DNA from: Jiangella alkaliphila
GTDB lineage: Bacteria > Actinomycetota > Actinomycetes > Jiangellales > Jiangellaceae
Direction: 5' to 3'
DNA: 64,000 nucleotides
Assembly: GCF_900105925.1 (NCBI RefSeq)
Contig: NZ_LT629791.1
Coordinates: 3,321,278 to 3,385,277, forward strand
Position 1 is the stretch's first letter; each line of letters starts with the position of its first letter. This document shows positions 49,654-58,018 of the stretch, piece by piece. The position numbers were made by a program, and so were the translations under genes. Under the pieces are notes generated by a model, which saw only the letters and a program-made list of their open reading frames with translations, ran no database searches and was not told the origin of the DNA.

Positions 49654-49667
49654 GATCGGCCCCGATC
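49654..49667. promoter_or_regulatory. GATCGG-CC-CCGATC dyad in the leader-peptide promoter
   Basis: A perfect 6-bp dyad lies 17 bases upstream of the leader ATG, between the presumed -35 (TTGGAC) and -10 (CAGAAT). A GATC-rich block with five GATC sites follows at 49686-49712. Both lie between the operon and the divergent LysR gene and are candidate LysR sites. Confidence 0.5.
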
Positions 49668-49852
49668 TGTCCAACACCGAATACTGATCGTGATCGATCG
49701 CGATCGCTGATCGGTCCGGGGGTCGCGGCCCAGGGAGGCTCATGCGGCACCGACGGCGACGCGGGGCCGGAGGTCCCGCCGAGTCGTCGGTCGAGACCGT
49801 TCGCCGGATGGAGCGATGGAGTCGTCGCCGCGTGTGCCGACCGACTGATGTC

Positions 49853-50698
49853 ATGAGCGCGGTCCTCGACATCGTGCCGCTGCGCAGCCTCGTCGCCGTC
49901 GCCGAGTGCGGCGGCTTCCACCGCGCCGCGGCCGCCCTGCACATCACCCAGTCCGCGGTCAGCCAGCACGTTCGCAAGCTGGAGAAGGTGCTCGACCGGC
50001 CGCTCGTGGTCCGCGACGGGCGGCGCGGCCGCTTCACCCCCGAGGGCGAGGCGCTGCTGGCCGAGGCCCGGCGCATCCTCTTCGCGCACGACGAGGCGCT
50101 GCGCCGGCTCGGCGTCGAGTCGTCCGACGGCGTCATCGTGGTCGGCTCCTCCGAGCACGCGGCCGACCAGCTGCTGCCGGAGATCGCGACGGCGCTGCGG
50201 AACGTGTTCCCGCGGCGGCAGGTCCGGTTCCGGCTGGACCGTAGCGGCCGGCTCGCCCAGGCCGTCGACAACGGCAGCGTCGACGTCGCGGTCGTGCTCA
50301 GCGCCGACCGCGGGGAGTTCGCCGGCATGCTGCCGCTGCGTTGGTACGCCGCGCCGTCGTTCCGGCTGCCGCCACCCGGCGAGCCGCTGCCGCTGGTGGT
50401 GTTCGACGAGCCGTGCGCCCTGCGGCGCCGGGCGGTCGAGGCGCTCAGCGCGGCCGGGCGGGAGCCGGCCATCGCCTGTGAGGCGGCGTACCTCGCGGGC
50501 ATCCTGGCGGCGGCCCGGGCCGGTCTCGGGGTCGCGGTGCTGGCGGGCGTGGGCGGGCGGCCCGAGGGGCTGGTGCCGCTGGCCGGCCTGCCGCCGATCG
50601 AGCCGACGGCGCTGCGCATCCGGGTCCGCGCCGGTGCGCCGTCGTCGCTGGCCTCCGTCGCTGCGTCGGCCGTGGCGCAGGTGGTCGCGGGTCCCTGA
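49853..50698 (+). CDS. LysR family transcriptional regulator
   Basis: The protein has 281 aa from ATG 49853; upstream in-frame sequence is Arg-rich and unlikely. The winged helix is VPLRSLVAVAECGGFHRAAAALHITQSAVSQHVRKLEKVLDRPLVVRD (about residues 8-56), and the effector domain begins GVIVVGSSEHAADQLLPEIATAL. It is divergent from the sulfur operon with a 216-base gap to the leader peptide and so most likely controls it, by analogy with CysB/Cbl-type LysR regulators of sulfur genes. The effector is unknown. Confidence 0.9.
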   Translation: MSAVLDIVPLRSLVAVAECGGFHRAAAALHITQSAVSQHVRKLEKVLDRPLVVRDGRRGRFTPEGEALLAEARRILFAHDEALRRLGVESSDGVIVVGSSEHAADQLLPEIATALRNVFPRRQVRFRLDRSGRLAQAVDNGSVDVAVVLSADRGEFAGMLPLRWYAAPSFRLPPPGEPLPLVVFDEPCALRRRAVEALSAAGREPAIACEAAYLAGILAAARAGLGVAVLAGVGGRPEGLVPLAGLPPIEPTALRIRVRAGAPSSLASVAASAVAQVVAGP

Positions 50699-50714
50699 CG
50701 CCGGCCGAGCACGT

Positions 50715-51209
50715 TCACGTACGGGCGGCCGTCGCCGGGGTCCAGATGCGCGACGGCCGCCCGGCGGCGAGGTCGCGGCCGAGCAGCACCTGGACCCGGT
50801 ACGGCTCCAGTCGCAGCACGCCGAACGAGTCGTGCTCCGGCGCCGGCCAGAACCGGCCCGGCGGGTAGCCGACGCCGCGCGGACTGCCCTGCTCGTACAG
50901 CTTCCACACCCGCCGCTTCACCGCGGGGTCGTCCACCCAGGTGGCCACCGTGTCGACGGCGACGGTGTTCTGTGCGGCGCTCCAGTACGAGAACGTCGTG
51001 TGCGGGTTCGCGGCGAGGTGCGCGACCTTCACCGGCGTCGGGTACGTGGCCAGCCAGCCCAGCGGCGCGCCGTCGACCACCTCCCAGACGGGGATCAGGA
51101 CGCGGGTGCGCGGCCGGTGCTGCCCGTCGACGGTGGTCATGGTGGGGTAGACGATGCTGCGGAGGATGTCGTCGAAGTCGGGCCTGAGGGCGGCGAACGC
51201 GGTGCTCAC
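50715..51209 (-). CDS. Pyridoxamine 5'-phosphate oxidase-like flavoprotein
   Basis: The protein has 164 aa from GTG 51209; an ATG 48 bases upstream (51257) is possible but adds a Pro/Arg-rich stretch. The split beta-barrel is visible in ALRPDFDDILRSIVYPTMTTVDGQHRPRTRVLIPVWEVVDG, KVAHLAANPHTTFSYWSAAQNTVAVDT and SFGVLRLEPYRVQVLL. Such proteins bind FMN, F420 or heme and act as small oxidoreductases or stress proteins. The gene is convergent with the LysR gene. No pathway assignment is possible. Confidence 0.8.
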   Translation of the reverse strand: MSTAFAALRPDFDDILRSIVYPTMTTVDGQHRPRTRVLIPVWEVVDGAPLGWLATYPTPVKVAHLAANPHTTFSYWSAAQNTVAVDTVATWVDDPAVKRRVWKLYEQGSPRGVGYPPGRFWPAPEHDSFGVLRLEPYRVQVLLGRDLAAGRPSRIWTPATAART

Positions 51210-51317
51210 ACCGTCATCGTCGAACGCCGCAGGCCGGAGCGGAAGACGGCACTTCACAGTGCCTGGGGCACCGCGCGGTAACCGTGCCCCGGCCTGCGGT
51301 TCGACGACGTCCGGGCG

Positions 51318-52052
51318 TCAGCTGCCGATGGCCGGCGCCTGGCCGCCCTTCAGCTCGGCCAGCCGGGCCTCGATCTCCACCGACGCCGCGGTGTCCTCGA
51401 GCTCCTCGAACTGCATGTCGATGGACGACGCCGCGACCTCGGCGGCGCCGGCGACCTGCGCCTCCTCGCGTCGCACCTTCTCCTCGAACCGGGAGACCTC
51501 GCTGGTCGGGTCGAAGATGTCGATGGACTTGACGGCGTCCTGCACCTGGGCCTGCGCCTGGGCGCTCTTGGCCCGCGCGACCAGCTCGTCGCGCTTGTTC
51601 CTGAGGTCGGAGAGCTTGTCCTTCATGCTGATCAGCCCGGCCTTGAGCTTCTCGGCCACCTCGCGCTGCGAGGCGATCATCGGCTCGGCGGTCCTGGCCT
51701 CGCTCTCGGCGGCCATCTGCTTGCCGATGGCCACCTTGGCGAGGTTGTCGAACTTGTCGGCGTCCGCGGTGTTGCCGCTCGCCCGCAGCTGGTCGGCGCG
51801 CTGCGAGGCGGCGAGCGCCTTGCTGCCCCACTCGCCGGCGGCCCGGACGTCCTCGGCGTGGTCCTGCTCGGCCAGCCGGAGGTTGCCGATGGTCTGCGCG
51901 ACGGCCTGCTCGGCCTCGGCGATGTTGCTGGTGTAGTCGCGCACCATCTGGTCGAGCATCAGCTCAGGATCCTCGGCGCGGTCGAGCAGCGAGTTGATGT
52001 TGGCTTTGGCCAGTTGGGAGATGCGTCCGAGGATCGATTGCTTCTCAGCCAT
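51318..52052 (-). CDS. PspA/IM30 family membrane-stress protein
   Basis: The protein has 244 aa from ATG 52052, preceded by GAAGGA. The sequence is almost wholly helical coiled coil: ILGRISQLAKANINSLLDRAEDPELMLDQMVRDYTSNIAEAEQAVAQTIGNLRLAEQ, then MKDKLSDLRNKRDELVARAKSAQAQAQVQDAVKSIDIFDPTSEVSRFEEKVRREEAQ, as in PspA. PspA polymerises on the inner face of the membrane and protects it under envelope stress. It lies 61 bases downstream of the TPM-domain gene on the same strand; this pair recurs in actinobacteria. Confidence 0.93.
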   Translation of the reverse strand: MAEKQSILGRISQLAKANINSLLDRAEDPELMLDQMVRDYTSNIAEAEQAVAQTIGNLRLAEQDHAEDVRAAGEWGSKALAASQRADQLRASGNTADADKFDNLAKVAIGKQMAAESEARTAEPMIASQREVAEKLKAGLISMKDKLSDLRNKRDELVARAKSAQAQAQVQDAVKSIDIFDPTSEVSRFEEKVRREEAQVAGAAEVAASSIDMQFEELEDTAASVEIEARLAELKGGQAPAIGS

Positions 52053-52113
52053 GGTGTGTCCTTCGTTCCTGGCCCCCCGCGGAGCCGCGAATCGGATGTG
52101 TCGAACCGCAGAG

Positions 52114-54159
52114 TCAGAAGCGCCCACCGCCTCCCCGGCGACCCCGGGTGCCGCCCCCTCCGAAACTGCCCGGCGAGCGGCGGCCCGCGGAACCGCCGCC
52201 GGAGCTCCGGCCGAAGCCGCCGCCGGAGCCGCCGCCGGAGCCGCCGCCGGAGCCGCCGCCGAACCCACCGCCGGAGCCGCCGCCGAAGATCCCGCCGCCA
52301 CGGCCCATCGAGTTGATGAGGATGCCGCCGAGGATCAGCGAGCCGAGGTCGGTCCCGCCGCCCTGCGCACCGCGCTGCTGCCGCTCCCACTGCTGGACGT
52401 CCTGCTCGGCCAGCTGCTGCGCCTGCCGCGACAGCTCGTCCGCGCGCGTGACGGCGTCGAGGGCGGCCGCGGGGTCCGACGACGCGAGCGACTGGCCCTG
52501 CGAGAGGTGCCGTGCCGCCTCCGACAGCCGGGTCCGGGCCTCGGTGCCGACCGCGCCGCGCCGCGTCTCGATGAAGTCGTTGACGGCCTTGACCTGCGAC
52601 GTCACCCGGCCCAGCGTCTCGTTCAGGGCGGTACGGGCGCGCTCGGCCTCCTCGGCGGCGGCCCGCACCGGGGCGAGCAGGTCGTCCAGTTTCGTCTCGG
52701 CGTCGGCGAGTTGCCGGAGGGCGGCCAGCGGGTCGCCCTGCGCGGCGTCGCGACCGGCGGCGACGGCCTGCTGGGCGGCCGCACTGGCGGCGGTGACGGC
52801 CGGGTCGGACGGCGCCAGCCGGGCGGCGTCGGCGATGTCCTGCGACACCGACTCGATGGCAGTGCCGATGCGCTGGGCGGCGGTCTCCAGTTCGTCCTTG
52901 GCGCCGGCGACGGAGTCGAGCAGCTTGGCCGCCTGCCCGACGGCGTCCTCGGCGGCGCGCGCCTGGGCGACGGCGGCCGCGCGGTCGTCGGACTCCAGCG
53001 ACCGCTTGCCGGCGGCGACGGCTTCCTGGGCCGCGGTCAGGAGGCGGCCGGCCTGGTCCGGGTTCGCGCTCACCGAGGCCAGCGCGGTCGGGGGATAGCC
53101 GAGCGCGAGCTGCTCGAGCTGGGCCCGGGCGGCGGGCAGCCGCTGCTCGACCTCGGTCGCGCGCTGGGCGGTCTCGTCCAGCACCTGGGGGACGCGGGCG
53201 TGCAGGTCGCGCAGCTGGTCGAACGCGTCCGCCTGGGCGTCCAGCGCGTCGCTGACGTCGCGGCAGGTCACGATGATCTGGGTGGTCATCGCCCGGGCCT
53301 GCTGCTCGGTCTCGGGCTCGGCGTCGTCGAGCCGCTGGCGTAGCGTGAACGCTCCGGCGACGTCGGTCTTCGCCTGCTCCAGCACCGCGCCGAACTCGGT
53401 GGTCGCCTCGATGCCGAACTGCGCCTGGGCGAACCCCAGCTCCTGCTCGGACGTCTTCAACGCGTCGTCGATGTCGACCAGTGCCCCGCTGGCGCGCTTG
53501 TCGAGCTCGTCCAGCGACAGCCCAGCCAGCTCGTCCAGCGGCTGGCCGTCCGGCCCCGTCGCGACGCCGTTCTGAGCGCGCCTGCGCCGGCGCAGGACCC
53601 ACCAGCCGGCCGCGCCCACGCCGACCACCGCCACGCCGCCGACCACCCAGGGCGTGGCCGAGCCGCCGCCCGAGCCGGTGGCCGCCTCGCGGTACCCGTC
53701 GGCTCCGGCGATGGCGGCGCCGGCCCAGTCCTCGTCGCTCAGCGCCGGGCGGATGTCGTTCTGCCGGACGTCGTCCAGTTGCTCGTCGGTGAGGTCCAGC
53801 TCGTCGGTGACCGAGATCCCGAACGACCGGTCCTCGACGGCGACCGCGAGCAGGATGTCGTCGGTGCCGAGGCCGGAGGCGGTGGCGGTCTCGTTGGCCC
53901 AGGTCTGGCCGTCCAGGCCGTCGAAGGAGTCGACATAGACCACGAACAGCTGCAGCCCCGACTCGTCGGTCAGCCGGTCGAACGAGTCCTGGATGCGCTC
54001 GTCGTCGTCGCCGGAGAGCGCACCGGCGCGGTCCGTGATCATTCCCGGCACGTTGAACGGCGGCTCGGCCGATGCCGGTCCGGCGGCGAGGAGTGAGACG
54101 AACGCGACGACGCCGAGCGTTACCCACCCCCGCCAACGCGTGGCAGTCACGAGGGCCAT
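52114..54159 (-). CDS. TPM-domain secreted/membrane protein with coiled coil and Gly-rich tail
   Basis: The protein has 681 aa from ATG 54159 (an earlier start at 54186 is possible). It has a signal peptide (WVTLGVVAFVSLLAAGPASAEP), then a TPM domain (about residues 40-155: ITDRAGALSGDDDERIQDSFDRLTDESGLQLFVVYVDSF). One transmembrane helix follows near residue 175 (WVVGGVAVVGVGAAGWWVLRRRRRA), then a 400-residue Ala/Gln/Glu-rich helical region, and a Gly/Ser/Phe-rich tail whose DNA (52190-52300) is a tandem run of GGAGCCGCC-type repeats. TPM proteins of the YgcG type are envelope-associated. Coupling to pspA suggests a membrane-stress role. Confidence 0.88.
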   Translation of the reverse strand: MALVTATRWRGWVTLGVVAFVSLLAAGPASAEPPFNVPGMITDRAGALSGDDDERIQDSFDRLTDESGLQLFVVYVDSFDGLDGQTWANETATASGLGTDDILLAVAVEDRSFGISVTDELDLTDEQLDDVRQNDIRPALSDEDWAGAAIAGADGYREAATGSGGGSATPWVVGGVAVVGVGAAGWWVLRRRRRAQNGVATGPDGQPLDELAGLSLDELDKRASGALVDIDDALKTSEQELGFAQAQFGIEATTEFGAVLEQAKTDVAGAFTLRQRLDDAEPETEQQARAMTTQIIVTCRDVSDALDAQADAFDQLRDLHARVPQVLDETAQRATEVEQRLPAARAQLEQLALGYPPTALASVSANPDQAGRLLTAAQEAVAAGKRSLESDDRAAAVAQARAAEDAVGQAAKLLDSVAGAKDELETAAQRIGTAIESVSQDIADAARLAPSDPAVTAASAAAQQAVAAGRDAAQGDPLAALRQLADAETKLDDLLAPVRAAAEEAERARTALNETLGRVTSQVKAVNDFIETRRGAVGTEARTRLSEAARHLSQGQSLASSDPAAALDAVTRADELSRQAQQLAEQDVQQWERQQRGAQGGGTDLGSLILGGILINSMGRGGGIFGGGSGGGFGGGSGGGSGGGSGGGFGRSSGGGSAGRRSPGSFGGGGTRGRRGGGGRF

Positions 54160-54259
54160 CTTGCCTGGTGAGACGCGGTCGCACAATCAGTTCGGGCGGA
54201 TTCACCGGCGGCGCGCCACGCCGCCGGGTCCGTACGGCACGAGTTGCGACGCGCTCTCT

Positions 54260-54279
54260 CCATACTGTATGCAGTATGG
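54260..54279. promoter_or_regulatory. Palindromic operator abutting the PTS start codon (GntR candidate)
   Basis: CCATACTGTATGCAGTATGG is a perfect 8-bp dyad around TATG and ends one base before the ATG at 54280. TTGCGA (54244-54249) with TATGCA (54268-54273) would place transcription start at the ATG, so the operator would overlap the -10 of a leaderless transcript. The shape fits FadR/FCD-type GntR sites; a GntR gene closes the operon. Confidence 0.65.
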
Positions 54280-54702
54280 ATGACAACTATCGTCGTGACG
54301 GGCCACGGCTCGTTCGCTACGTCGTTGGTCGAGACGGCGCGGATGATCGTCGGCTCGACCGAGAACGTGCAGGCCATCGACTTCCCGGTGGGGTCCGGCG
54401 TCGAGGAGCTGACCGAGCGGGTCGGCGCCGCGATCGACCGGGCGAACCCCGCGGGTGAGCCGGGCCGGGTGCTGATCCTGGCCGACGTCCTCGGCGGATC
54501 GCCCGCGCGCGTGGCGCTGACCGAGGCGGCGGCGGGCCGGGCGGACGTCGTCACCGGCGCCAACCTGCCCATGCTGATCGACCTCGCGCTGAGCGCGGGC
54601 GCCGCGACCGCGCCGGAGCTGGCCGCCCGCGCCGTCACGGCGGGACAGGACGGAATCCGCGACGCCGGCACCCTCGTCCGGCCGGAAGGAGGCGTCTCAT
54701 GA
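54280..54702 (+). CDS. PTS system mannose-family EIIA component
   Basis: The protein has 140 aa from ATG 54280. The phospho-accepting histidine is His9 in TIVVTGHGSFATSLVETA, and the family segment VLILADVLGGSPARVAL is present. It takes phosphate from HPr and passes it to EIIB. The gene opens the operon directly behind a palindromic operator and overlaps EIIC by 4 bases. With EIIC, EIID and EIIB it makes a complete mannose-family permease, probably for an N-acetylated amino sugar given the nagA gene. Confidence 0.92.
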   Translation: MTTIVVTGHGSFATSLVETARMIVGSTENVQAIDFPVGSGVEELTERVGAAIDRANPAGEPGRVLILADVLGGSPARVALTEAAAGRADVVTGANLPMLIDLALSAGAATAPELAARAVTAGQDGIRDAGTLVRPEGGVS

Positions 54703-55463
54703 CGCTGTGGCAGGCGTTCCTCATCGCGCTGGTGGTGGCTCTGGCCTACCTGGCGCGCCGCATCCTCGGCGACCCGCAGCTGGAACGGCCGATCATCCTC
54801 GGTCCCGCCGTCGGCTTGATCGCCGGCGACCTGGAGACCGGGCTGATCGTCGGCGGCACCCTGGAGCTGATCTTCATCGGCGCCGCGACCTTCGGCGGCA
54901 CCGCGCCGCCGAACGTGGCCATCGGCGCGGCCGTCGGCACGGCGCTGGCCATCTCCGCCGGCCAGGGTGCCGAGACGGCGCTGGTGGCGGCGGTCCCCGC
55001 GGCGGTGCTCGGCACCTTCTGCGAGCTGTTCGCGAAGACCGTCTGCTCGTTCCTGGTGCACCGCGCCGACGCGGCCGCCGCACAAGCACGAGGACGGACG
55101 ATCGTGGGGATCATCTGGATCGGCAATGCGATCCACTTCCTCGCGTACTTCGTGCCGACCTTCCTGGTGCTCCAGTTCGGCGCCAACGCGCTGGAGGGCG
55201 TGCTCTCCGCGCTGAGCGACGACGTCCAGAACGCGCTGAACACGTCCGCGGCGATGCTGCCCGCGGTCGGCTTCGGGATCCTGCTGTCGGTGCTCTACAA
55301 CAAGGCGCTGTTCCCGATCTTCTTCGCCGGGTTCGCCCTCGCGGCGTTCACCGACTTCACGGTGATCGGCGTCGCCATCATCGCGACCGCGCTGGTCGTC
55401 ACCATCCTGCGCAACCGCACGCCGCAGACGCCGTCGAGCCCGCAGTCGTCGGCGCTGATCTGA
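54699..55463 (+). CDS. PTS system mannose-family EIIC component
   Basis: This 254-aa integral protein overlaps EIIA by ATGA. Family marks are RRILGDPQLERPIILGPAVGLIAGDLETGLIVGGTLELIFIGAATFGGTAPPNVAIGAAVGTALAI; about seven hydrophobic segments are seen. It forms the membrane channel together with EIID. Relatives include ManY, AgaC and SorC. Substrate specificity is not readable by eye. Confidence 0.92.
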   Translation: MTLWQAFLIALVVALAYLARRILGDPQLERPIILGPAVGLIAGDLETGLIVGGTLELIFIGAATFGGTAPPNVAIGAAVGTALAISAGQGAETALVAAVPAAVLGTFCELFAKTVCSFLVHRADAAAAQARGRTIVGIIWIGNAIHFLAYFVPTFLVLQFGANALEGVLSALSDDVQNALNTSAAMLPAVGFGILLSVLYNKALFPIFFAGFALAAFTDFTVIGVAIIATALVVTILRNRTPQTPSSPQSSALI

Positions 55464-55476
55464 GCGGAGGACAGAC

Positions 55477-56328
55477 ATGACCGAGAACACCACGACCACC
55501 ACCACAGCCCCCGAGGTGCAGGACGGGCCGGACGAGCAGCGCCGCGAGATCCGGCGGCTGACCTGGCGCGGCCTGCTGCTGCAGGGCGGGTTCAACTACG
55601 AACGGTTCCAGAACCTCGGGTTCTGGTGGATGATGCGCCCGACGCTGGACCGGCTGTACCCCGACCCGGTCGACCGCGCCGCCGCCTACCAGCGGCACCT
55701 GGTGTACTTCAACACCAACGCGTGGGTGGTCGGCCCGATCGCCGGCGTCACCGCGTCGATGGAGCAGCAGCGCGCCAGGGGCGCTACCGAGCTGAACGAC
55801 GAGGCCATCAACTCCGTCAAGGTCGGGCTGATGGCGCCGCTGGCCGGCATCGGCGACTCGCTGATCTTCGGCACCATCCGGCCCATCCTGGCGGCGGTCT
55901 GCGCCGGGCTGGCCATCGACGGCAACATCGCCGGGCCGATCATCTTCTTCCTGGCGCTGCTGGCCATCCAGGTGCTCATGCGGGTCGGCGGCACGGCGAC
56001 CGGCTACCGCACCGGCATGCAGTTCTTCGAGAAGCTCTCGCCCGCGCAGGTCGACCAGATCAAGCAGGGCGCGACAATCGTGGGGCTCGCGGTCACCGGC
56101 GCGCTGGTGGCGACGCTGCTGAACGTCACCACGCCGTGGTCCTACACCAGCGGCGAGCAGACCATCGCGCTGCAGGACCAGCTCGACCTGGTGCTGCCGG
56201 CGCTGCTGCCGCTGACCGCGACGCTGATCGTCTACGCGCTGATCCGCCGCCGGGTCTCGCCGATCTGGGTGCTGCTGGGCACGCTGGTGGTCGGCCTGGT
56301 GCTGGGCTACTTCGGCATCCTGGGCTGA
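55477..56328 (+). CDS. PTS system mannose-family EIID component
   Basis: This 283-aa protein starts 13 bases after EIIC, with GGAGGA upstream. It opens with a polar arm, then LTWRGLLLQGGFNYERFQNLGFWWMMRPTLDRLY, typical of EIID, followed by NTNAWVVGPIAGVTASMEQQRARG and VKVGLMAPLAGIGDSLIFGTIRPILA. The C-terminal half holds several membrane segments. It is an obligatory partner of EIIC in mannose-family systems. Confidence 0.92.
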   Translation: MTENTTTTTTAPEVQDGPDEQRREIRRLTWRGLLLQGGFNYERFQNLGFWWMMRPTLDRLYPDPVDRAAAYQRHLVYFNTNAWVVGPIAGVTASMEQQRARGATELNDEAINSVKVGLMAPLAGIGDSLIFGTIRPILAAVCAGLAIDGNIAGPIIFFLALLAIQVLMRVGGTATGYRTGMQFFEKLSPAQVDQIKQGATIVGLAVTGALVATLLNVTTPWSYTSGEQTIALQDQLDLVLPALLPLTATLIVYALIRRRVSPIWVLLGTLVVGLVLGYFGILG

Positions 56329-56336
56329 GCCGCGCC

Positions 56337-57518
56337 ATGACGGGGACCGACGAGTACGTGCTGACCGGCGCGCGGGTGCTGCTGCCCGACGGCCGGCTGG
56401 AGCCGGGCGCCGTCCACGTCCGGGCCGGCCTGATCGCGGGCGTGGGCCCGGCCGACGGCAGCGGGCTTGCGCCCGGCGTGCGGCGGGTCGGCCTGGACGG
56501 GCGCATCGTCGCGCCGGGCTTCGTCGACACGCACGTGCACGGCGGTCTCGGGTTCAACGTCATGAGCGCCGACGTGGAGTCGGTGCGGGCGATCGGGCGC
56601 CGGCTGCGCGCGGCCGGCGTCACGTCGTTCGTCGCGACCACCGCGTCGGTGCCGTTCGACCGGATCCTGCGGTCGGTGCGCGGGCTGGCCGCGCTGACCG
56701 GGCCGACCGGCGCGGACGGCGCGGACGGCGCCGACCTGCTCGGCATCCACCTGGAGGGGCCGTTCCTGAGCCCCGACTTCCGCGGCGTCCACCAGCAGGA
56801 GAACCTGGTCGAGCCGGCGCCGGCGCGGGTCGCCGCGCTGCTCGACGCCGCGGGCCCGGCCCTGCGGATCTGCACGATCGCGCCGGAGCTCCCGCACGCC
56901 GAGTCCGCCGTGCGGCGGCTGACCGCGGCCGGCGTGCGGGTGTCCGTCGGACACACCGCCGCGACGTTCGAGCAGGCCGCCGCCGCGATCGGCTGGGGCG
57001 CCCGGCGGGCCACGCACCTGTTCAACGCGATGCCGCCGATCCATCACCGCAACCCCGGACCGGTGCCGGCGCTGCTCGCCGACCCGTCGGTGTACCTCGA
57101 GATCGTCGCCGACGGCCTGCACGTCGCGCCCGAGCTGATCGGCGCGCTCGCGGCGCTGCCCGGCGTGCGGGAGCGCCTGATGCTCGTCAGCGACGGCACC
57201 GACGTCTCCGGCCTGCCCGACGGCGACCACCACCGCTGGGACGGCACGGCGGTGCGGGTCACCGGCGGCCGCGCCTTCACCCCGTCCGGCGGCATCGCCG
57301 GCAGCACGTCCACGCTGATCGACGGCGTCCGCGTGCTGCTCGCGGCCGGTGTGCCGCTGCCGGTGGTGCTGAACGCGGCCGCGCGCAACCCGGCCCGCTC
57401 CCTGGGGCTCACCGACCGGGGCGTCGTCGCCGCCGGGCGGCGGGCCGACCTGATCGTCCTCGACGAGGAGGCGACGATCACCCACACGATCGTGCATGGA
57501 CAATGGGAAAGGCCCTAG
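56337..57518 (+). CDS. nagA: N-acetylglucosamine-6-phosphate deacetylase (NagA/AgaA type)
   Basis: The protein has 393 aa from ATG 56337. This amidohydrolase barrel carries DTHVHGG (His66, His68), HLEGPFLSPDFRGVH with metal ligand Glu140, VGHTAA (His206), THLFNAMPP (His227) and catalytic Asp286 in VSDGTDVSG. It removes acetate from GlcNAc-6-P or GalNAc-6-P delivered by the PTS. It sits unusually between the EIID and EIIB genes. No glucosamine-6-phosphate deaminase (nagB) is found in the window, so the next step must be encoded elsewhere. Confidence 0.93.
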   Translation: MTGTDEYVLTGARVLLPDGRLEPGAVHVRAGLIAGVGPADGSGLAPGVRRVGLDGRIVAPGFVDTHVHGGLGFNVMSADVESVRAIGRRLRAAGVTSFVATTASVPFDRILRSVRGLAALTGPTGADGADGADLLGIHLEGPFLSPDFRGVHQQENLVEPAPARVAALLDAAGPALRICTIAPELPHAESAVRRLTAAGVRVSVGHTAATFEQAAAAIGWGARRATHLFNAMPPIHHRNPGPVPALLADPSVYLEIVADGLHVAPELIGALAALPGVRERLMLVSDGTDVSGLPDGDHHRWDGTAVRVTGGRAFTPSGGIAGSTSTLIDGVRVLLAAGVPLPVVLNAAARNPARSLGLTDRGVVAAGRRADLIVLDEEATITHTIVHGQWERP

Positions 57519-57529
57519 AGAGGAACGAG

Positions 57530-58015
57530 ATGGACATCGCTCTGATCCGCGTCGACGACCGGCTGATCCACGGCCAGGTCGTCATGGGATGGACCCAGGC
57601 GCTGGGGATCCAGCAGATCCTGGTGGCCGACGACCCCACGGCGGCGAACCCGACGCAGAAGAACCTGATGCTGCTCGCGGTGCCGGCCGGCGTTCGAGCC
57701 GACATCCTGACCATCGCCGACTCCGCCCGCATCGTCGAGCAGTCCACCTCCGACGTCAAGACGATCGTCGTGGTCAAGGGCCCGGCCGAGCTGAAGGCGC
57801 TCTACGACGCCGGCCTGAAGATGACCGAGGTGAACGTCGGCAACGTGCACACCGGCCCGGGCCGCCGGCGGCTGACCAAAGAGGTGCACGCCACCGACGA
57901 CGAGATCGCCATCTGGCGCGAGCTGTCGGCGAAGGGCGTCCACCTCGAGGCCCAGTGGCTGCCCGGCGCCGCCCGCACCGACCTCGGCAAGCTCGTCGCC
58001 GACCTGCCACTCTGA
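57530..58015 (+). CDS. PTS system mannose-family EIIB component
   Basis: The protein has 161 aa from ATG 57530, preceded by AGAGGAACG. The active histidine is His14 in IRVDDRLIHGQVVMGW, the family hallmark, followed by QQILVADDPTAANPTQKNLMLLA and TDLGKLVADLPL at the end. It accepts phosphate from EIIA and phosphorylates the incoming sugar. It completes the PTS set although separated from the other components by nagA, and stops 3 bases before the GntR gene. Confidence 0.93.
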   Translation: MDIALIRVDDRLIHGQVVMGWTQALGIQQILVADDPTAANPTQKNLMLLAVPAGVRADILTIADSARIVEQSTSDVKTIVVVKGPAELKALYDAGLKMTEVNVGNVHTGPGRRRLTKEVHATDDEIAIWRELSAKGVHLEAQWLPGAARTDLGKLVADLPL

Positions 58016-58018
58016 GCC

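Noticed and set aside
49443-49856. 137-codon plus-strand frame between the SBP and LysR genes
   Set aside because: It runs antisense over the leader peptide and promoter dyads, and its translation is Arg/Ser-rich without a motif.
52190-52300. CRISPR-like array
   Set aside because: The short tandem repeats are in frame and encode the Gly-rich tail of the TPM protein; there are no unique spacers or cas genes.
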